A DNA stretch of 64,000 bases from Streptomyces hokutonensis (lineage in GTDB: Bacteria; Actinomycetota; Actinomycetes; Streptomycetales; Streptomycetaceae), in NCBI RefSeq assembly GCF_000376565.1, contig NZ_BARG01000018.1, positions 186,001-250,000 of the forward strand. Reading direction: 5' to 3'. A program made the translations under genes and the position numbers. Below the pieces are notes generated by a model that saw only the letters and a program-made list of their open reading frames with translations, did no database searches and was not told the origin of the DNA. Position 1 is the first letter of the stretch, and the number at the start of each line of letters is the position of its first letter. Below, in pieces: positions 16,267 through 25,815 of the stretch.

Positions 16267-17256
16267 ATGGAGACGAACAGCAGGACCCTGGGACGCAGTG
16301 GCATCGACGTGAGCGCTCTCGGCTTCGGCTGCTGGGCCATCGGCGGGGAGTGGCAGGACACGAGCGGGCAGCCGCTGGGCTGGGGCAAGGTCGACGACGA
16401 GGAGTCCGTACGGGCCGTCCGGCGCGCCCTCGACCTGGGGGTCACCTTCTTCGACACCGCCGACACCTACGGCGCCGGGCACAGCGAGCGCGTCCTCGGC
16501 CGGGCGCTCGGCAAGCGCCGCGACGACGTGGTCCTCGCCACCAAGTGGGGCAACGTCTTCGACGAGGAGACCCGCACCCTCACCGGCTCCGACGACTCCC
16601 CGGAGTACGCCCGCCGCGCCCTCACCGCATCGCTGGAGCGGCTCGGCACCGACCACGTCGACCTGTACCAACTGCACCTGTCCGACGCCGACTTGGGCCG
16701 CGCAGCCCAACTCCGGGACCAGTGCGAGGAGTTCGTGAGCGAGGGGCTGATCCGGGCCTACGCCTGGAGCACCGACGACCCCGCGCGCGCCGCCGTGTTC
16801 GCCGAGGGGGAGCACTGCGCCGCCGTACAGCACGCGGCGAACGTGTTCCAGGACGCGCCCGAAATGTTCGCCCTGTGCGAGGAGTTGGGGCTCGCCAGCA
16901 TCAACCGCAGCCCGCTCGCGATGGGACTGCTCACCGGCAAGCAGGCCGCCGGGCGGACGCTGGAGGCCGGCGACATCCGCAACACCCCGCCCGCCTGGAT
17001 GCAGGGCTTCAAGCAGGGCGCCGGGGCCGACGAGGACTGGGTCGCCCGGGTGGACGCCCTGCGCGAGATCCTCACCTCGGAGGGCCGTACGTCCGCGCAG
17101 GGCGCCCTCGCCTGGCTGTGGGCGCGCAGCCCGCGCACCGTGCCGATCCCGGGCTTCCGTTCGGTCGCGCAGGCCGAGCAGAACGCGGGCGCGATCGCGA
17201 AGGGGCCGCTCAGCGCGGGGCAGTTGGCGGAGATCGATCGGGTGCTGGGGCGGTAG
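16267..17256 (+). CDS. Aldo/keto reductase
   Basis: This 329-residue NADPH-dependent oxidoreductase of the AKR superfamily has a (beta/alpha)8 barrel. Catalytic residues are visible: Asp and Tyr in FFDTADTYG, Lys in ATKWGN and His in QLHLSD. Substrate unknown; YghZ/IolS-like subgroups are closest by pattern. The ATG at 16267 fits a leaderless message from the MerR-type promoter. Remnants of the 3' end of this gene, or of a paralogue, follow within 250 bp. No merR gene is adjacent. Confidence 0.9.
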   Translation: METNSRTLGRSGIDVSALGFGCWAIGGEWQDTSGQPLGWGKVDDEESVRAVRRALDLGVTFFDTADTYGAGHSERVLGRALGKRRDDVVLATKWGNVFDEETRTLTGSDDSPEYARRALTASLERLGTDHVDLYQLHLSDADLGRAAQLRDQCEEFVSEGLIRAYAWSTDDPARAAVFAEGEHCAAVQHAANVFQDAPEMFALCEELGLASINRSPLAMGLLTGKQAAGRTLEAGDIRNTPPAWMQGFKQGAGADEDWVARVDALREILTSEGRTSAQGALAWLWARSPRTVPIPGFRSVAQAEQNAGAIAKGPLSAGQLAEIDRVLGR

Positions 17257-17331
17257 GCGGTCCAACGGGAGGGCGACAGCGGGCGGCCGGTCCCTGCTGT
17301 GGGGGAGCGCGGGCGCGGCGGCGGAAGAGCG

Positions 17332-17506
17332 GCTCACCGCCGGGCGGTCGGCCTCGGCCGTACGGGAGCGTCGGGGTGATCGCCAAGGGGCCGCTCACCG
17401 CCGGGCGGTCGGCCTCGGCCGTACGAGAGAGAACGCCGGGGGGATCGCCAAAGGGCCGCTCACCGCCGGGCAGTTGGCCGAGATCGGCCAGGTGCTCGGG
17501 AGGTGA
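17332..17506 (+). pseudogene. Degenerate duplicated copies of the aldo/keto reductase 3' end
   Basis: A 33-bp sequence occurs exactly twice (17332-17364 and 17393-17425). The last 65 bases (about 17441-17506) translate as GIAKGPLTAGQLAEIGQVLGR with its own TGA. This is nearly identical to the last 21 residues of the upstream reductase (AIAKGPLSAGQLAEIDRVLGR). This looks like the relic of a deleted paralogue or of serial tandem duplication. Confidence 0.7.
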
Positions 17507-17534
17507 ACGGCCCCGACGGGGTCGACAGGCGGGC

Positions 17535-18272
17535 TCAGTAACCCTGGTTGCCGTGCTGTGCGTACTGCTGCTGGGGAGTGAACTGGCCGTTGCCCCGGCC
17601 CTGTTCGGTCAGCGTGATCTGGCCGGCCTTGATGGTGGCCAGGCGCGGTGCGCGGCGGGCGATCGACGAGTCGTGGGTGACCATGATGAAGGTCAGCCCG
17701 TACTCGTGCCAGAGGCCTTCGAGCAGGCCCATGATGTCGTCGCGGGTGCCCTCGTCGAGGTTGCCCGTGGGCTCGTCGGCGAGGAGCACCTTCGGCTTCT
17801 TGACCAGCGCGCGGGCGATCGCGACGCGCTGCTGCTGGCCGCCGGAGAGCTCGGAGGGGGCGTGCTTGAGGCGGTCGCCGAGGCCGACCGAGGTCAGCGC
17901 CTCGGCGGCCCGCTCGCGGCGCTCGGCCGGCTTGACGCCGAGCGGGACCAGGGCCGTCTCGACGTTCTCCTGCGCGGTGAGCGTCGGGATGAGGTTGAAG
18001 GACTGGAAGATGATGCCGATCTTCTCGGCCCGCAGCCGGGTCAGCTTGGCCTCGCTGATGGTGGCGAGGTTGACGCCGTCCAGCTCGACACTGCCCTCGG
18101 AAGGGCGGTCCAGGCCGCCGATCATCTGCAGCAGCGTCGACTTGCCGCCGCCGGTGGGGCCCTGGATGACGAGCTGGTCGCCGTCCTCGATCGTCAGGTC
18201 GACGCCGCGCAGCGCCTCGACCGTCTCCTTGCCCCGCGTGTAGCGCTTGGTGACGCCGGTGAGCTTGTACAT
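17535..18272 (-). CDS. ABC transporter ATP-binding protein (MacB/LolD type)
   Basis: This 245-residue ATPase has Walker A GPTGGGKST (the usual GPSGSGKST is altered), signature LSGGQQQRVAIARAL, Walker B VLLADEPTGNLD and the switch histidine in MVTHD. It belongs to the MacB/LolD exporter class and pairs with the FtsX/MacB-like permease encoded just upstream on the same strand. The likely role is export of, or a mechanical signal for, an unknown substrate at the cytoplasmic membrane. Confidence 0.92.
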   Translation of the reverse strand: MYKLTGVTKRYTRGKETVEALRGVDLTIEDGDQLVIQGPTGGGKSTLLQMIGGLDRPSEGSVELDGVNLATISEAKLTRLRAEKIGIIFQSFNLIPTLTAQENVETALVPLGVKPAERRERAAEALTSVGLGDRLKHAPSELSGGQQQRVAIARALVKKPKVLLADEPTGNLDEGTRDDIMGLLEGLWHEYGLTFIMVTHDSSIARRAPRLATIKAGQITLTEQGRGNGQFTPQQQYAQHGNQGY

Positions 18273-18308
18273 GGGATCTCCGTCGATACGTCGGTGAAGA
18301 AGAGGGTC

Positions 18309-18346
18309 GGGGCGCCGCCACCCGGGGGGAGTGGAGGCGGCGCCCC
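18309..18346. terminator. Intercistronic hairpin between ABC permease and ATPase genes
   Basis: Perfect 11-bp arms GGGGCGCCGCC (18309-18319) and GGCGGCGCCCC (18336-18346) with a 16-base loop lie between the permease stop and the ATPase start. The hairpin may attenuate the operon or stabilise the upstream mRNA. Confidence 0.55.
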
Positions 18347-18368
18347 TGTTCAGGGGGGTACGGCCGGT

Positions 18369-19844
18369 CTACGACACGCTGCGCAGGGCGTCCGCCGGGC
18401 GCATCCGGGAGGCGCGCCAGCCGCCCATCGCGCCGGCGATCAGACCGCCGGTGACGGCCAGGCCCACCGCGAGGGCGATCGTGGTCAGCGAGACCGGCGC
18501 GTTCAGCGCGATCTCCAGGGTGTTCTGGGTGGCCTGCTGGCCGGGACCGCCCTGACCGCCGCCGGGGCCGCCCTGGCCGCCACCGCCGGTGCTGCCGAGC
18601 TGCGCGGTCAGCTTGGGGCTGATCGCGGTGACCGTGTAGGCCGCCGCGAGGCCCAGCGCGATACCGAGACCGCCGCCGATCAGACCGTTGACCATGGACT
18701 CGCCGACGACCTGCCGGGTCACCTTGCGGCTCGGCCAGCCGAGCGCCTTCAGGGTGCCGAACTCACGCACCCGGCGGGACACCGCGGAGGAGGTGAGCAG
18801 CGCGGCCACCAGGAACGCGGCGACGAGGACCGCGATGGACAGCCACTTGCCGACGCTGGTCGCCAGGTTGGAGGCGGTGGACAGCGAGCCGGAGACGGTG
18901 GAGGCGAGGTCGGCGGAGGTGGTGACCGTCGTACCCGAGATGTTCTTCTGGATCGTCGACTTGACGGCCGAGATCTGCTTGGAGTCGGTCGCCTTGACGT
19001 AGATCGTGGTGACCTTGTTCTTCGAGTCGCCCAGCGTCTGCGCCTGCTTCAGCGGCAGGTACACGTCGATCGTGGACTCGCTGCTGTTGGGCGTCGCGAT
19101 GCCGATGACCGTGAACTTGGTGCTGGAGATCTTGAAGGTCGAACCGACCTTGTACTTCTTCGACTTGGCGTAGGACGCGCTGACGACGGCGACCTTCGCG
19201 TTGGTCTGCGAGGCCGTGAACGTCTTGCCGGAGGTGATCTTCGAGGTGGACAGCGGGCCGAGCGTCTGGTTGGTGACGTCGATGCCGGCGACCGAGTACG
19301 AGTTCACGTTGAAGTTGGCGCCGCCGCCCTGGACCTGGGGCGCGCCGGTGCTGCTGGTTCCGCCACCGCCGCCGGGGCCGCCCTGCTGCGAACCGGAAGA
19401 GGAACCGGACGTGGTGGTGGACTTCGCCTTGCCCTGGGTGAAGGAGCCGTCGACCTTGGTGACGTTCAGGGTGAGCGAACCGACCGCGCTCGACACGCCC
19501 TTCTGCGCGGCGACCTTGGTGACCAGGGAGGACGCGAGGACCTGACCGCCCTGCGTGTTCACCCGGTCCGAGCTCTGCGAGCTGCTGCTGGAGGAGGTGG
19601 CGCCGAACTTGAAGCTGGGACCGCCTGAGGTGCCGGCCTTGGGGGCCGACTGCGCCTTGGTCACGGTCATGTCGGTTCCGAGACCGTAAAGAGACTTGAG
19701 GACCTTGTCCTGAGCCTGATTCATGCCGGCCGACACCGAGTTGACGGTGATGACCAGCGCGATACCGAGCGCCAGACCCATGGCGATGACCAGGGCCGCC
19801 TTCTTGCGCCGGCTCAGCTCGCGCTTGAGATAGATGCCAAACAT
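18369..19844 (-). CDS. MacB/FtsX-type ABC transporter permease
   Basis: This 491-residue permease has one N-terminal transmembrane helix (AALVIAMGLALGIALVITV), a large extracytoplasmic MacB-PCD-like domain with Ser/Gly-rich inserts, and three C-terminal helices with the typical FtsX segment RVREFGTLKALGWPSRKV. The ATG at 19844 (MFGIYLKRELSRRKK) has GGGGAATGGG upstream; a TTG at 19856 is also in frame. The ATPase gene follows after 96 bp. Two Gly/Ser runs are low-complexity linkers. Confidence 0.88.
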   Translation of the reverse strand: MFGIYLKRELSRRKKAALVIAMGLALGIALVITVNSVSAGMNQAQDKVLKSLYGLGTDMTVTKAQSAPKAGTSGGPSFKFGATSSSSSSQSSDRVNTQGGQVLASSLVTKVAAQKGVSSAVGSLTLNVTKVDGSFTQGKAKSTTTSGSSSGSQQGGPGGGGGTSSTGAPQVQGGGANFNVNSYSVAGIDVTNQTLGPLSTSKITSGKTFTASQTNAKVAVVSASYAKSKKYKVGSTFKISSTKFTVIGIATPNSSESTIDVYLPLKQAQTLGDSKNKVTTIYVKATDSKQISAVKSTIQKNISGTTVTTSADLASTVSGSLSTASNLATSVGKWLSIAVLVAAFLVAALLTSSAVSRRVREFGTLKALGWPSRKVTRQVVGESMVNGLIGGGLGIALGLAAAYTVTAISPKLTAQLGSTGGGGQGGPGGGQGGPGQQATQNTLEIALNAPVSLTTIALAVGLAVTGGLIAGAMGGWRASRMRPADALRSVS

Positions 19845-20119
19845 CCCATTCCCCAAAGGTTCTTGGCGCCCGCTGTGGGCGCGGCCACAAGCTATGGAGA
19901 AACCTTTGAGTCGACCTGAGTAAAGGATGTGTCTGGCCTGAGAAAAAGACGCCCGAAATCAGAATTGTGTCAGACAGCTCATTCCTAAGCTGTGGAGGGC
20001 TTCCTGCCAGGAAACCCCAGTTCAATGGCGTGTTGGTGTGGGGTGCCGCGCCTTCGCAGCGGCTTCTTTTCGCCACCCCCGCCGTGCACCGTCCGGCTCC
20101 GATTTTGTACGGTCCCGGG

Positions 20120-21295
20120 ATGCGCGATTCCTCTCGGCTCACCCGGCGTGCCGCTCTCGGCCTGACCGCCGCCGCCCTTCCCGTGGCAGCGGCCACTCCA
20201 GCGTCCGCGGCGACAGCGATAGGCGGTGAGCGTCTGGCCCGCGACGGGATCCAGCTGAGTGGTGCCACCGGTCTGCCCAAGAAGCTCACCGCCCGTTCCT
20301 GGCTCGTCGCCGACCACAGGACGGGCGAGGTGCTCGCCTCGTACCGCGCGCACCAGCGCCTGGCGCCCGCGTCCACGCTGAAGATGCTGTTCGCCGACAC
20401 CGTGCTGGGGAAGTTCGAGAAGACCCGCACCTACCGGGTCACGGACGCCGACCTCGCCGACGTCCCCTCCGGCTCCAGCATGGTCGGCGTCAAGCCCGGC
20501 ATCACCTACACCGTCCACCAGCTGTGGCAGGGCGTCTTCCTTCGCTCCGGCAACGACGCCGTGCATGTGCTGTCCCACATGAACGGCGGGATCGCCAAGA
20601 CGGTCGCCGAGATGCAGGCCAAGGCGAAGGACCTCCAGGCCCTGGACACCCATGTGGTGAGCCCGGACGGCTTCGACCACCCCGGGCAGGTCTCGTCGGC
20701 GTACGACCTCACCCTCTTCGCCCGGCACGGCCTGCACGACGACGACTTCGGCGCCTACTGCTCCACCAGGACCGCGAACTTCCCGGCCGGCGGCAAGAAG
20801 ACCTTCCAGATCCAGAACACCGACCGCCTGCTCACCGGCGCCTACGGACTGCGCCCGTACAAGGGCATGATCGGCGTCAAGAACGGTTACACCAGCCACG
20901 CCGGCAACACCTTCACCGGCGCCGCCACCCGCGACGGCCGCACCCTGCTGGTCACCGTGATGCACCCGGCCAACGGCGGCAACGAGGTCTACAAGGAGAC
21001 CGAGGCACTGCTCGACTGGGGCTTCGACAAAGGGAGTTCGGCCCAGGCGGTGGGCACGCTGGTCGAGCCGCTGAGCGAGGGCGGGGCGAGCGCGAGCCCG
21101 ACACCTTCGGGGAAGGGCGCCAAGGGGGCGCCGGGCGCCACTGGCGCGGCCTCGGCGGAGGACGGTGCCTCGCCGTGGCGGCTGCTGGAGGGCGCGGCCG
21201 GGACGGTGGTCCTGCTCGCGGGCGGCGCGTTCGCGCTGCGCCGGCGGCGGGCGGCCGTAGCGGCGGCGAAGTCCCGGGAGGACGACGGGAGTTGA
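20120..21295 (+). CDS. D-alanyl-D-alanine carboxypeptidase (S11, PBP5/DacA type)
   Basis: This 391-residue secreted penicillin-binding protein has a twin-Arg-like signal (LTRRAALGLTAAALPVAAAT). Its S11 active-site motifs are SxxK in PASTLKM, SxN in RSGNDA and KNG (replacing KTG) in GVKNGYT. It trims D-Ala from peptidoglycan stem peptides. A C-terminal Ser/Gly/Pro linker, one transmembrane helix and an RRRR tail anchor it to the membrane. The ATG at 20120 starts the signal peptide; the frame is open to 19967. It is divergent from the ABC permease, and the 275-bp gap holds both promoters. Confidence 0.9.
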   Translation: MRDSSRLTRRAALGLTAAALPVAAATPASAATAIGGERLARDGIQLSGATGLPKKLTARSWLVADHRTGEVLASYRAHQRLAPASTLKMLFADTVLGKFEKTRTYRVTDADLADVPSGSSMVGVKPGITYTVHQLWQGVFLRSGNDAVHVLSHMNGGIAKTVAEMQAKAKDLQALDTHVVSPDGFDHPGQVSSAYDLTLFARHGLHDDDFGAYCSTRTANFPAGGKKTFQIQNTDRLLTGAYGLRPYKGMIGVKNGYTSHAGNTFTGAATRDGRTLLVTVMHPANGGNEVYKETEALLDWGFDKGSSAQAVGTLVEPLSEGGASASPTPSGKGAKGAPGATGAASAEDGASPWRLLEGAAGTVVLLAGGAFALRRRRAAVAAAKSREDDGS

Positions 21296-21300
21296 ACTGT

Positions 21301-21384
21301 GCGACAGCCGTTCCACCGCCCGGTGCGAAACCCCGCGGTCCCACGCGAGGTCCACCCCCACCCGGGCAGTGGAACGGCTGTCGC
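21301..21384. terminator. Long bidirectional hairpin
   Basis: Perfect 16-bp arms (gcgacagccgttccac at 21301-21316, complement at 21369-21384) enclose further CCCGG/CCGGG pairing. It starts 6 bases after the carboxypeptidase stop and lies between convergent genes, the other ending at 21514. Confidence 0.65.
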
Positions 21385-21513
21385 CTCCCCCCTCGGGTTG
21401 GCCTGCGGAAGCCGTGTGCTCCAACTGTGAAGCTTTGGTGGAGAAGAGTTGAGCATAAGTCAGTAACCGGGCGCAATGGTGCGGACGGTCAAATTCCGTT
21501 TGTGCAACTTGCC

Positions 21514-22272
21514 TCAGCCACGGCCCACATACGGCATCGAGGTCGCCAACACCGTCGCGAACTGCACATTCGCCGCCAACGGCAGCTCCGCCATGTGCCG
21601 CACCGTGCGCGCCACATCCGCGACATCCATCACCGGTTCCGGGGCTACCACCCCGTTGGCCTGCAAGGCCCCGGTCTCCATCCGCCGCGTCATGTCCGTC
21701 GCCGCGTTCCCGATGTCGATCTGCCCGACCGCGATCGAGTACGGCCGCCCGTCCAGCGACAGCGACTTGGTGAGCCCCGTCAGTGCGTGCTTGGTCGCCG
21801 TGTAGGCCACCGAGTGCGGCCGGGGCGCATGCGCGGAGATGGACCCGTTGTTGATGATCCGCCCGCCCTGCGGCGCCTGCTCCTTCATCTGCCGGAACGC
21901 CGCCTGCGCGCACAGGAACGCCCCGTTGAGATTGGTGTCCACCACGTGCCGCCACGCGTCGTAGGGCAACTCCTCCACCGGCACCCCGCCGGGCCCGAAC
22001 GTCCCCGCGTTGTTGAACAGCAGGTCCACCCGCCCGAACCGCTCCACGGTCGCCGCGAACAGCCCGGCCACGTCCTCCGGCCGCGCCACATCCGTCGCCA
22101 CGGCGACGGAGGCACCCTCGGGCACCAGCGCGGCCGTCTCCTCCAGTGTCCCGGTGCGGCGGCCGGCCAGCGCCACCGACCAGCCCGCGCGCAGCAGTTC
22201 CACGGCGACCGCGCGGCCGATCCCGGAGCCCGCGCCGGTCACCACCGCGATCCTTGATTGCTCAGCGTTCAT
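21514..22272 (-). CDS. SDR family oxidoreductase
   Basis: This 252-residue classical short-chain dehydrogenase has the cofactor motif [12 protein letters not shown] (LLFNNAG), catalytic Ser in NNGSISA and YTATK. The R-R after the second strand (LAGRRTG) suggests NADP preference. It lies 23 bp downstream of the Gfo/Idh/MocA gene, so the two probably form an operon acting on a sugar or polyol; that link is inference. Confidence 0.9.
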   Translation of the reverse strand: MNAEQSRIAVVTGAGSGIGRAVAVELLRAGWSVALAGRRTGTLEETAALVPEGASVAVATDVARPEDVAGLFAATVERFGRVDLLFNNAGTFGPGGVPVEELPYDAWRHVVDTNLNGAFLCAQAAFRQMKEQAPQGGRIINNGSISAHAPRPHSVAYTATKHALTGLTKSLSLDGRPYSIAVGQIDIGNAATDMTRRMETGALQANGVVAPEPVMDVADVARTVRHMAELPLAANVQFATVLATSMPYVGRG

Positions 22273-22295
22273 GGACCGCAGCCTACGAGCCGGAG

Positions 22296-23294
22296 TCAGC
22301 CCTCCTGCGGGTACCGCACCCCGATCCGCTCCCGCACCGCGTCCAGCGTGCGCATCACGGCGAGGGTGCCCTCCAGCGGCACCAGCGGCGACTCGGTCTC
22401 CCCGGCCCGCAGCGCCCGCATCACCTCGGCCGCCTCGTGCCGCAGCGTGTTGCGCGGCCCGTCCGCCGGGTCGAGGACGAACTCCTCGGGGTCACGGCCG
22501 TCCCGGTGCAGCACGAACCGCTCCGGGTGGAAGAAGCCGTCCGGGATGTCGATCCGGCCCAGCGAACCGGTCACCGACGCCGAGGTCCCCGTACCGCCGA
22601 CGATCGAGCAGTGCAGCGCGGCCAGCGCGCCGCTGTCCCAGGAGAACAACGCCGCGGTCTGGAGGTCGGCGCCCTCGGCGGACAGCACGGCCGACGCCTT
22701 GATGTCGGCGGGCTCACCGAGCAGCAGGTGCGCGAACGACACCGGGTACACCCCGAGGTCCAGCAGCGCGCCCCCGCCCTGCGCCGGATCGCGCAGCCGG
22801 TGCGAGGGCGGGAACGGCCCCGCGAGCCCGAAGTCGGCCTGGACGGTGCGCACTTCACCGATCGCACCGTCGTCGACGAGGGCCTTCAGCCGCCGTACCA
22901 GCGGATTGCAGTACATCCACATGGCCTCCATGAGGAAGCTGCCGCGGTCGGCCGCCAGCGCGACAAGTTCGGTCGCCTCACGGGAGTTGAGGGTGAAGGC
23001 CTTCTCGACGAGCACGTTCCGTCCGGCCTCCAGACAGAGACCGGCCGCCGCGCGGTGCGCCGAGTGCGGGGTGGCGACGTAGACGACATCGATGTCCCCG
23101 TCCGCCGCCAGCGCGGCCCAGTCGCCGTAGGCCCGCTCGATCCCGAACCGTTCCGCGAACGCCTTCGCCGACTCCTCCGTCCGCGAGGCCACCGCGACCA
23201 CCTCGGCGTCCGGCAGATCGACCAGCGCCGCCGTGAACGCGGCGGCGATCCCGCCGGTCGCCAGGATCCCCCAGCGCACGTTCTCTTCCGTCAT
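22296..23294 (-). CDS. Gfo/Idh/MocA family oxidoreductase
   Basis: This 332-residue NAD(P)-dependent dehydrogenase of the glucose-fructose oxidoreductase family has an N-terminal Rossmann motif ([12 protein letters not shown]), VEKAFTLN in place of the EKP motif, and the C-terminal alpha/beta domain with [13 protein letters not shown]. The frame stays open far upstream, but [15 protein letters not shown] at 23294 is the natural start. It is divergent from the MFS exporter at 23382. Confidence 0.9.
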   Translation of the reverse strand: MTEENVRWGILATGGIAAAFTAALVDLPDAEVVAVASRTEESAKAFAERFGIERAYGDWAALAADGDIDVVYVATPHSAHRAAAGLCLEAGRNVLVEKAFTLNSREATELVALAADRGSFLMEAMWMYCNPLVRRLKALVDDGAIGEVRTVQADFGLAGPFPPSHRLRDPAQGGGALLDLGVYPVSFAHLLLGEPADIKASAVLSAEGADLQTAALFSWDSGALAALHCSIVGGTGTSASVTGSLGRIDIPDGFFHPERFVLHRDGRDPEEFVLDPADGPRNTLRHEAAEVMRALRAGETESPLVPLEGTLAVMRTLDAVRERIGVRYPQEG

Positions 23295-23381
23295 CGCGGC
23301 CCCACCCTCGCTCACCAGTACCTCGGCACCCTGTACGAGCTGAGAGCATAGGTGGCGGACCAGCCAGGGAGGGAGGGGCAC

Positions 23382-24668
23382 ATGCCCGAGCAGAGGGCGC
23401 AGGCGCAGTCCGCGCCGCAGTCCGCCGTACCGTCGTCGCTGACGGCGACCCGCCGCGCGGGCCTCCTCGTCGTCCTCATCCTCGGCGGCCTCACCGCGAC
23501 CCCGCCGCTGTCGATGGACATGTACCTCCCCGCGCTCCCGGCGGTCACCCGCGCCCTGCACGCGCCCGCCGCGACCGTCCAGCTCACCCTCACCGCGTGC
23601 CTCGCCGGCATGGCGCTCGGGCAGCTCGTGGTCGGCCCGATGAGCGACCGCTGGGGCCGCAGACGCCCGCTGCTGACCGGCCTCGCCGTCTACGTCGTCG
23701 CGACCGCCCTGTGCGCGGTCGCGCCGAACGTGGAGTTCCTGGTCGCCTTCCGCCTCCTCCAGGGCCTGGCGGGCGCGGCCGGAATAGTGATCGCGCGGGC
23801 GGTCGTCCGCGACCTCTACGACGGCGTCGCGATGGCCCGCTTCTTCTCCACCCTCATGCTGGTCTCCGGGGTCGCCCCGATCGTCGCGCCGCTCGTCGGC
23901 GGCCAGATCCTGCGGGTCACGGACTGGCGGGGCGTGTTCGTGATCCTGACCTTCGTCGGGACGGCCCTCGCGGTCCTCGTCTGGACCCGCCTCCCCGAGA
24001 CCCTCGCACCCGCCGACCGGCACGTCGGCGGCACCGGCGAGGCCCTGCGCTCCATGCGCCGCCTCCTCGCCGACCTCCCCTTCACCGGCTACATGCTCAC
24101 CGGCGGCTTCGCCTTCGCCGCCCTGTTCGCCTACATCTCCGCGTCCCCCTTCGTCGTCCAGGAGATCTACGGCGCCTCCCCGCAGACCTTCAGCCTGCTG
24201 TTCGGCGTCAACTCGGTCGGACTGGTCGCGGTCGGCCAGATCAACGGCAAGCTGCTGGTCGGCCGGGTCTCCATGGACAAGGTGCTGGGGGCGGGCCTGG
24301 CGGTGGTGGTAGCGGCGGCGACGGCCCTGCTCCTGATGGCGACGGGCGTGTTCGGTGAGGTGGGCCTGCTGCCGGTGGCCACTGCGCTCTTCGTCCTCAT
24401 GTCGGCGATGGGCGTGACCCTCCCCAACGCCCAGACCCTCGCCCTCATGCGCACCAAGCACTCCGCGGGCTCCGCCTCCGCACTGCTGGGCACCTCCTCC
24501 TTCCTCATCGGCGCGGTCGCCTCCCCCCTCGTCGGCATCGCGGGCGAGCACACCGCCGTCCCGATGGCCGTCGTCCAGTTGGCGGCCGCACTGGTGGCGG
24601 TGGCCTGCTTCGTGGGAATGTGCCGTCCCTGGAACACCCGTACGACCGCGGAGGGAGTGGCGAGCTGA
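23382..24668 (+). CDS. Bcr/CflA family MFS drug exporter
   Basis: This 428-residue membrane protein has 12 predicted transmembrane helices and belongs to the DHA1 Bcr/CflA group (PLSMDMYLPALPAV in helix 1, the loop GPMSDRWGRRRPLL, and RAVVRDLYDG). It probably exports small molecules by proton antiport. The ATG at 23382 has a strong GGGAGGGG just upstream; an in-frame GTG at 23352 lacks one. It overlaps or abuts the serine hydrolase gene. Confidence 0.9.
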   Translation: MPEQRAQAQSAPQSAVPSSLTATRRAGLLVVLILGGLTATPPLSMDMYLPALPAVTRALHAPAATVQLTLTACLAGMALGQLVVGPMSDRWGRRRPLLTGLAVYVVATALCAVAPNVEFLVAFRLLQGLAGAAGIVIARAVVRDLYDGVAMARFFSTLMLVSGVAPIVAPLVGGQILRVTDWRGVFVILTFVGTALAVLVWTRLPETLAPADRHVGGTGEALRSMRRLLADLPFTGYMLTGGFAFAALFAYISASPFVVQEIYGASPQTFSLLFGVNSVGLVAVGQINGKLLVGRVSMDKVLGAGLAVVVAAATALLLMATGVFGEVGLLPVATALFVLMSAMGVTLPNAQTLALMRTKHSAGSASALLGTSSFLIGAVASPLVGIAGEHTAVPMAVVQLAAALVAVACFVGMCRPWNTRTTAEGVAS

Positions 24669-25795
24669 GCGCCCCGAGACTGCGCAGCGACACACCGGAA
24701 CGAGCGGGCCTCGACCCCGGGGAACTCCGGCACCTGATCCGGGAGGTCCACGACCTCACCACCGGCGACCGCCCCTGGGCGGCGGGCACCGTCGTGGTCG
24801 CCGGCCGCGGCCCGGTGATCGCCGTGGAGGAGGCGGCGGGCTGGGCCGTACGGTATTCGGCCTACGACCCCGAGACGGACGCGGGTGTGGAACTGCCGCC
24901 GTCCTCCCGCGTCCCGACGACGGTGGACACCCCCTTCGACCTGGCGTCCCTCACCAAACTCTTCACCTCGGTCGCCGCGATGCAGCAGATCGAGCGGGGC
25001 ACCCTCGGCATCGACGCCCGCGTCGGCGCCTACCTCCCGGACTTCCGCGCCGCCGCCCGCCACGACATCACCGTCCGCCAACTCCTCACCCACACGTCGG
25101 GCCTGCGCCCCGAACTCCCGCTGTACGACTGCGCGGACGACGCGGAACGCCTGGCGATGCTGCGGGCGGAGGCGCCGGTGCGGGAACCCGGCGAGTATCT
25201 GTACTCGGACCTGAACCTCCTCCTGCTCCAGTTCGTCCTGGAACGCGTCAGCGGCCGCACCCTCGACGTCCTCGTCCACGACGGCATCACCCGCCCCCTC
25301 GGCATGACCTCCACCGACTTCGGCCCCTGCCCCGACGCGGCGGCCACCGAGGACCAACGCCGCCCCTGGGCCAAGGCGGACCGGGGCATGCTGCGGGGCG
25401 TCGTCCACGACGAGAACGCCTGGGCACTGGGGGGCGTGGCGGGCCACGCCGGCCTCTTCTCGACGGGCCGAGACCTGGCCGTCTTCTGCCGCACGCTGCT
25501 GGCCGGGGGCTCCTACGGCCCCGCCCGCATCCTGGGCGCCGACTTCGTGGAGCTGATGCTGACCCCGCCGGGGCTCGGCTTCGCCGTCGACCAGGCCTGG
25601 TTCATGGGGGAGTTGGCGGGGCGGGGGGCGGTGGGCCACACGGGCTTCACGGGAACGTCGCTGGTGCTGGATCCCGGGACGGACACGTTTTTGGTGCTGC
25701 TGGCGAACACGGTGCATCCACGGAGACGGGGGGCGGACAGCGGGCCACGGGCGGCGGCGGGGACGCGGGTGGCACGGGCGGTACGCGGTTTCTGA
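24620..25795 (+). CDS. Serine hydrolase (beta-lactamase class C/esterase family)
   Basis: This protein of up to 391 residues has class C beta-lactamase/DD-peptidase motifs: SxxK in LASLTKLF, YxN in YSDLN and HTG in GHTGFTG. No signal peptide is visible, so a cytoplasmic esterase-like role is more likely than antibiotic hydrolysis. The only standard start near the 5' end is a GTG at 24620, inside the exporter gene. A CTG at 24665, preceded by GAGGGAG and overlapping the exporter TGA, would start the protein at SAPRLRSDTPERAG and fits the normal coupled arrangement better. Confidence 0.85.
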   Translation: MPSLEHPYDRGGSGELSAPRLRSDTPERAGLDPGELRHLIREVHDLTTGDRPWAAGTVVVAGRGPVIAVEEAAGWAVRYSAYDPETDAGVELPPSSRVPTTVDTPFDLASLTKLFTSVAAMQQIERGTLGIDARVGAYLPDFRAAARHDITVRQLLTHTSGLRPELPLYDCADDAERLAMLRAEAPVREPGEYLYSDLNLLLLQFVLERVSGRTLDVLVHDGITRPLGMTSTDFGPCPDAAATEDQRRPWAKADRGMLRGVVHDENAWALGGVAGHAGLFSTGRDLAVFCRTLLAGGSYGPARILGADFVELMLTPPGLGFAVDQAWFMGELAGRGAVGHTGFTGTSLVLDPGTDTFLVLLANTVHPRRRGADSGPRAAAGTRVARAVRGF

Positions 25796-25815
25796 GGCTC
25801 ACCGTTCGGCGCGCC

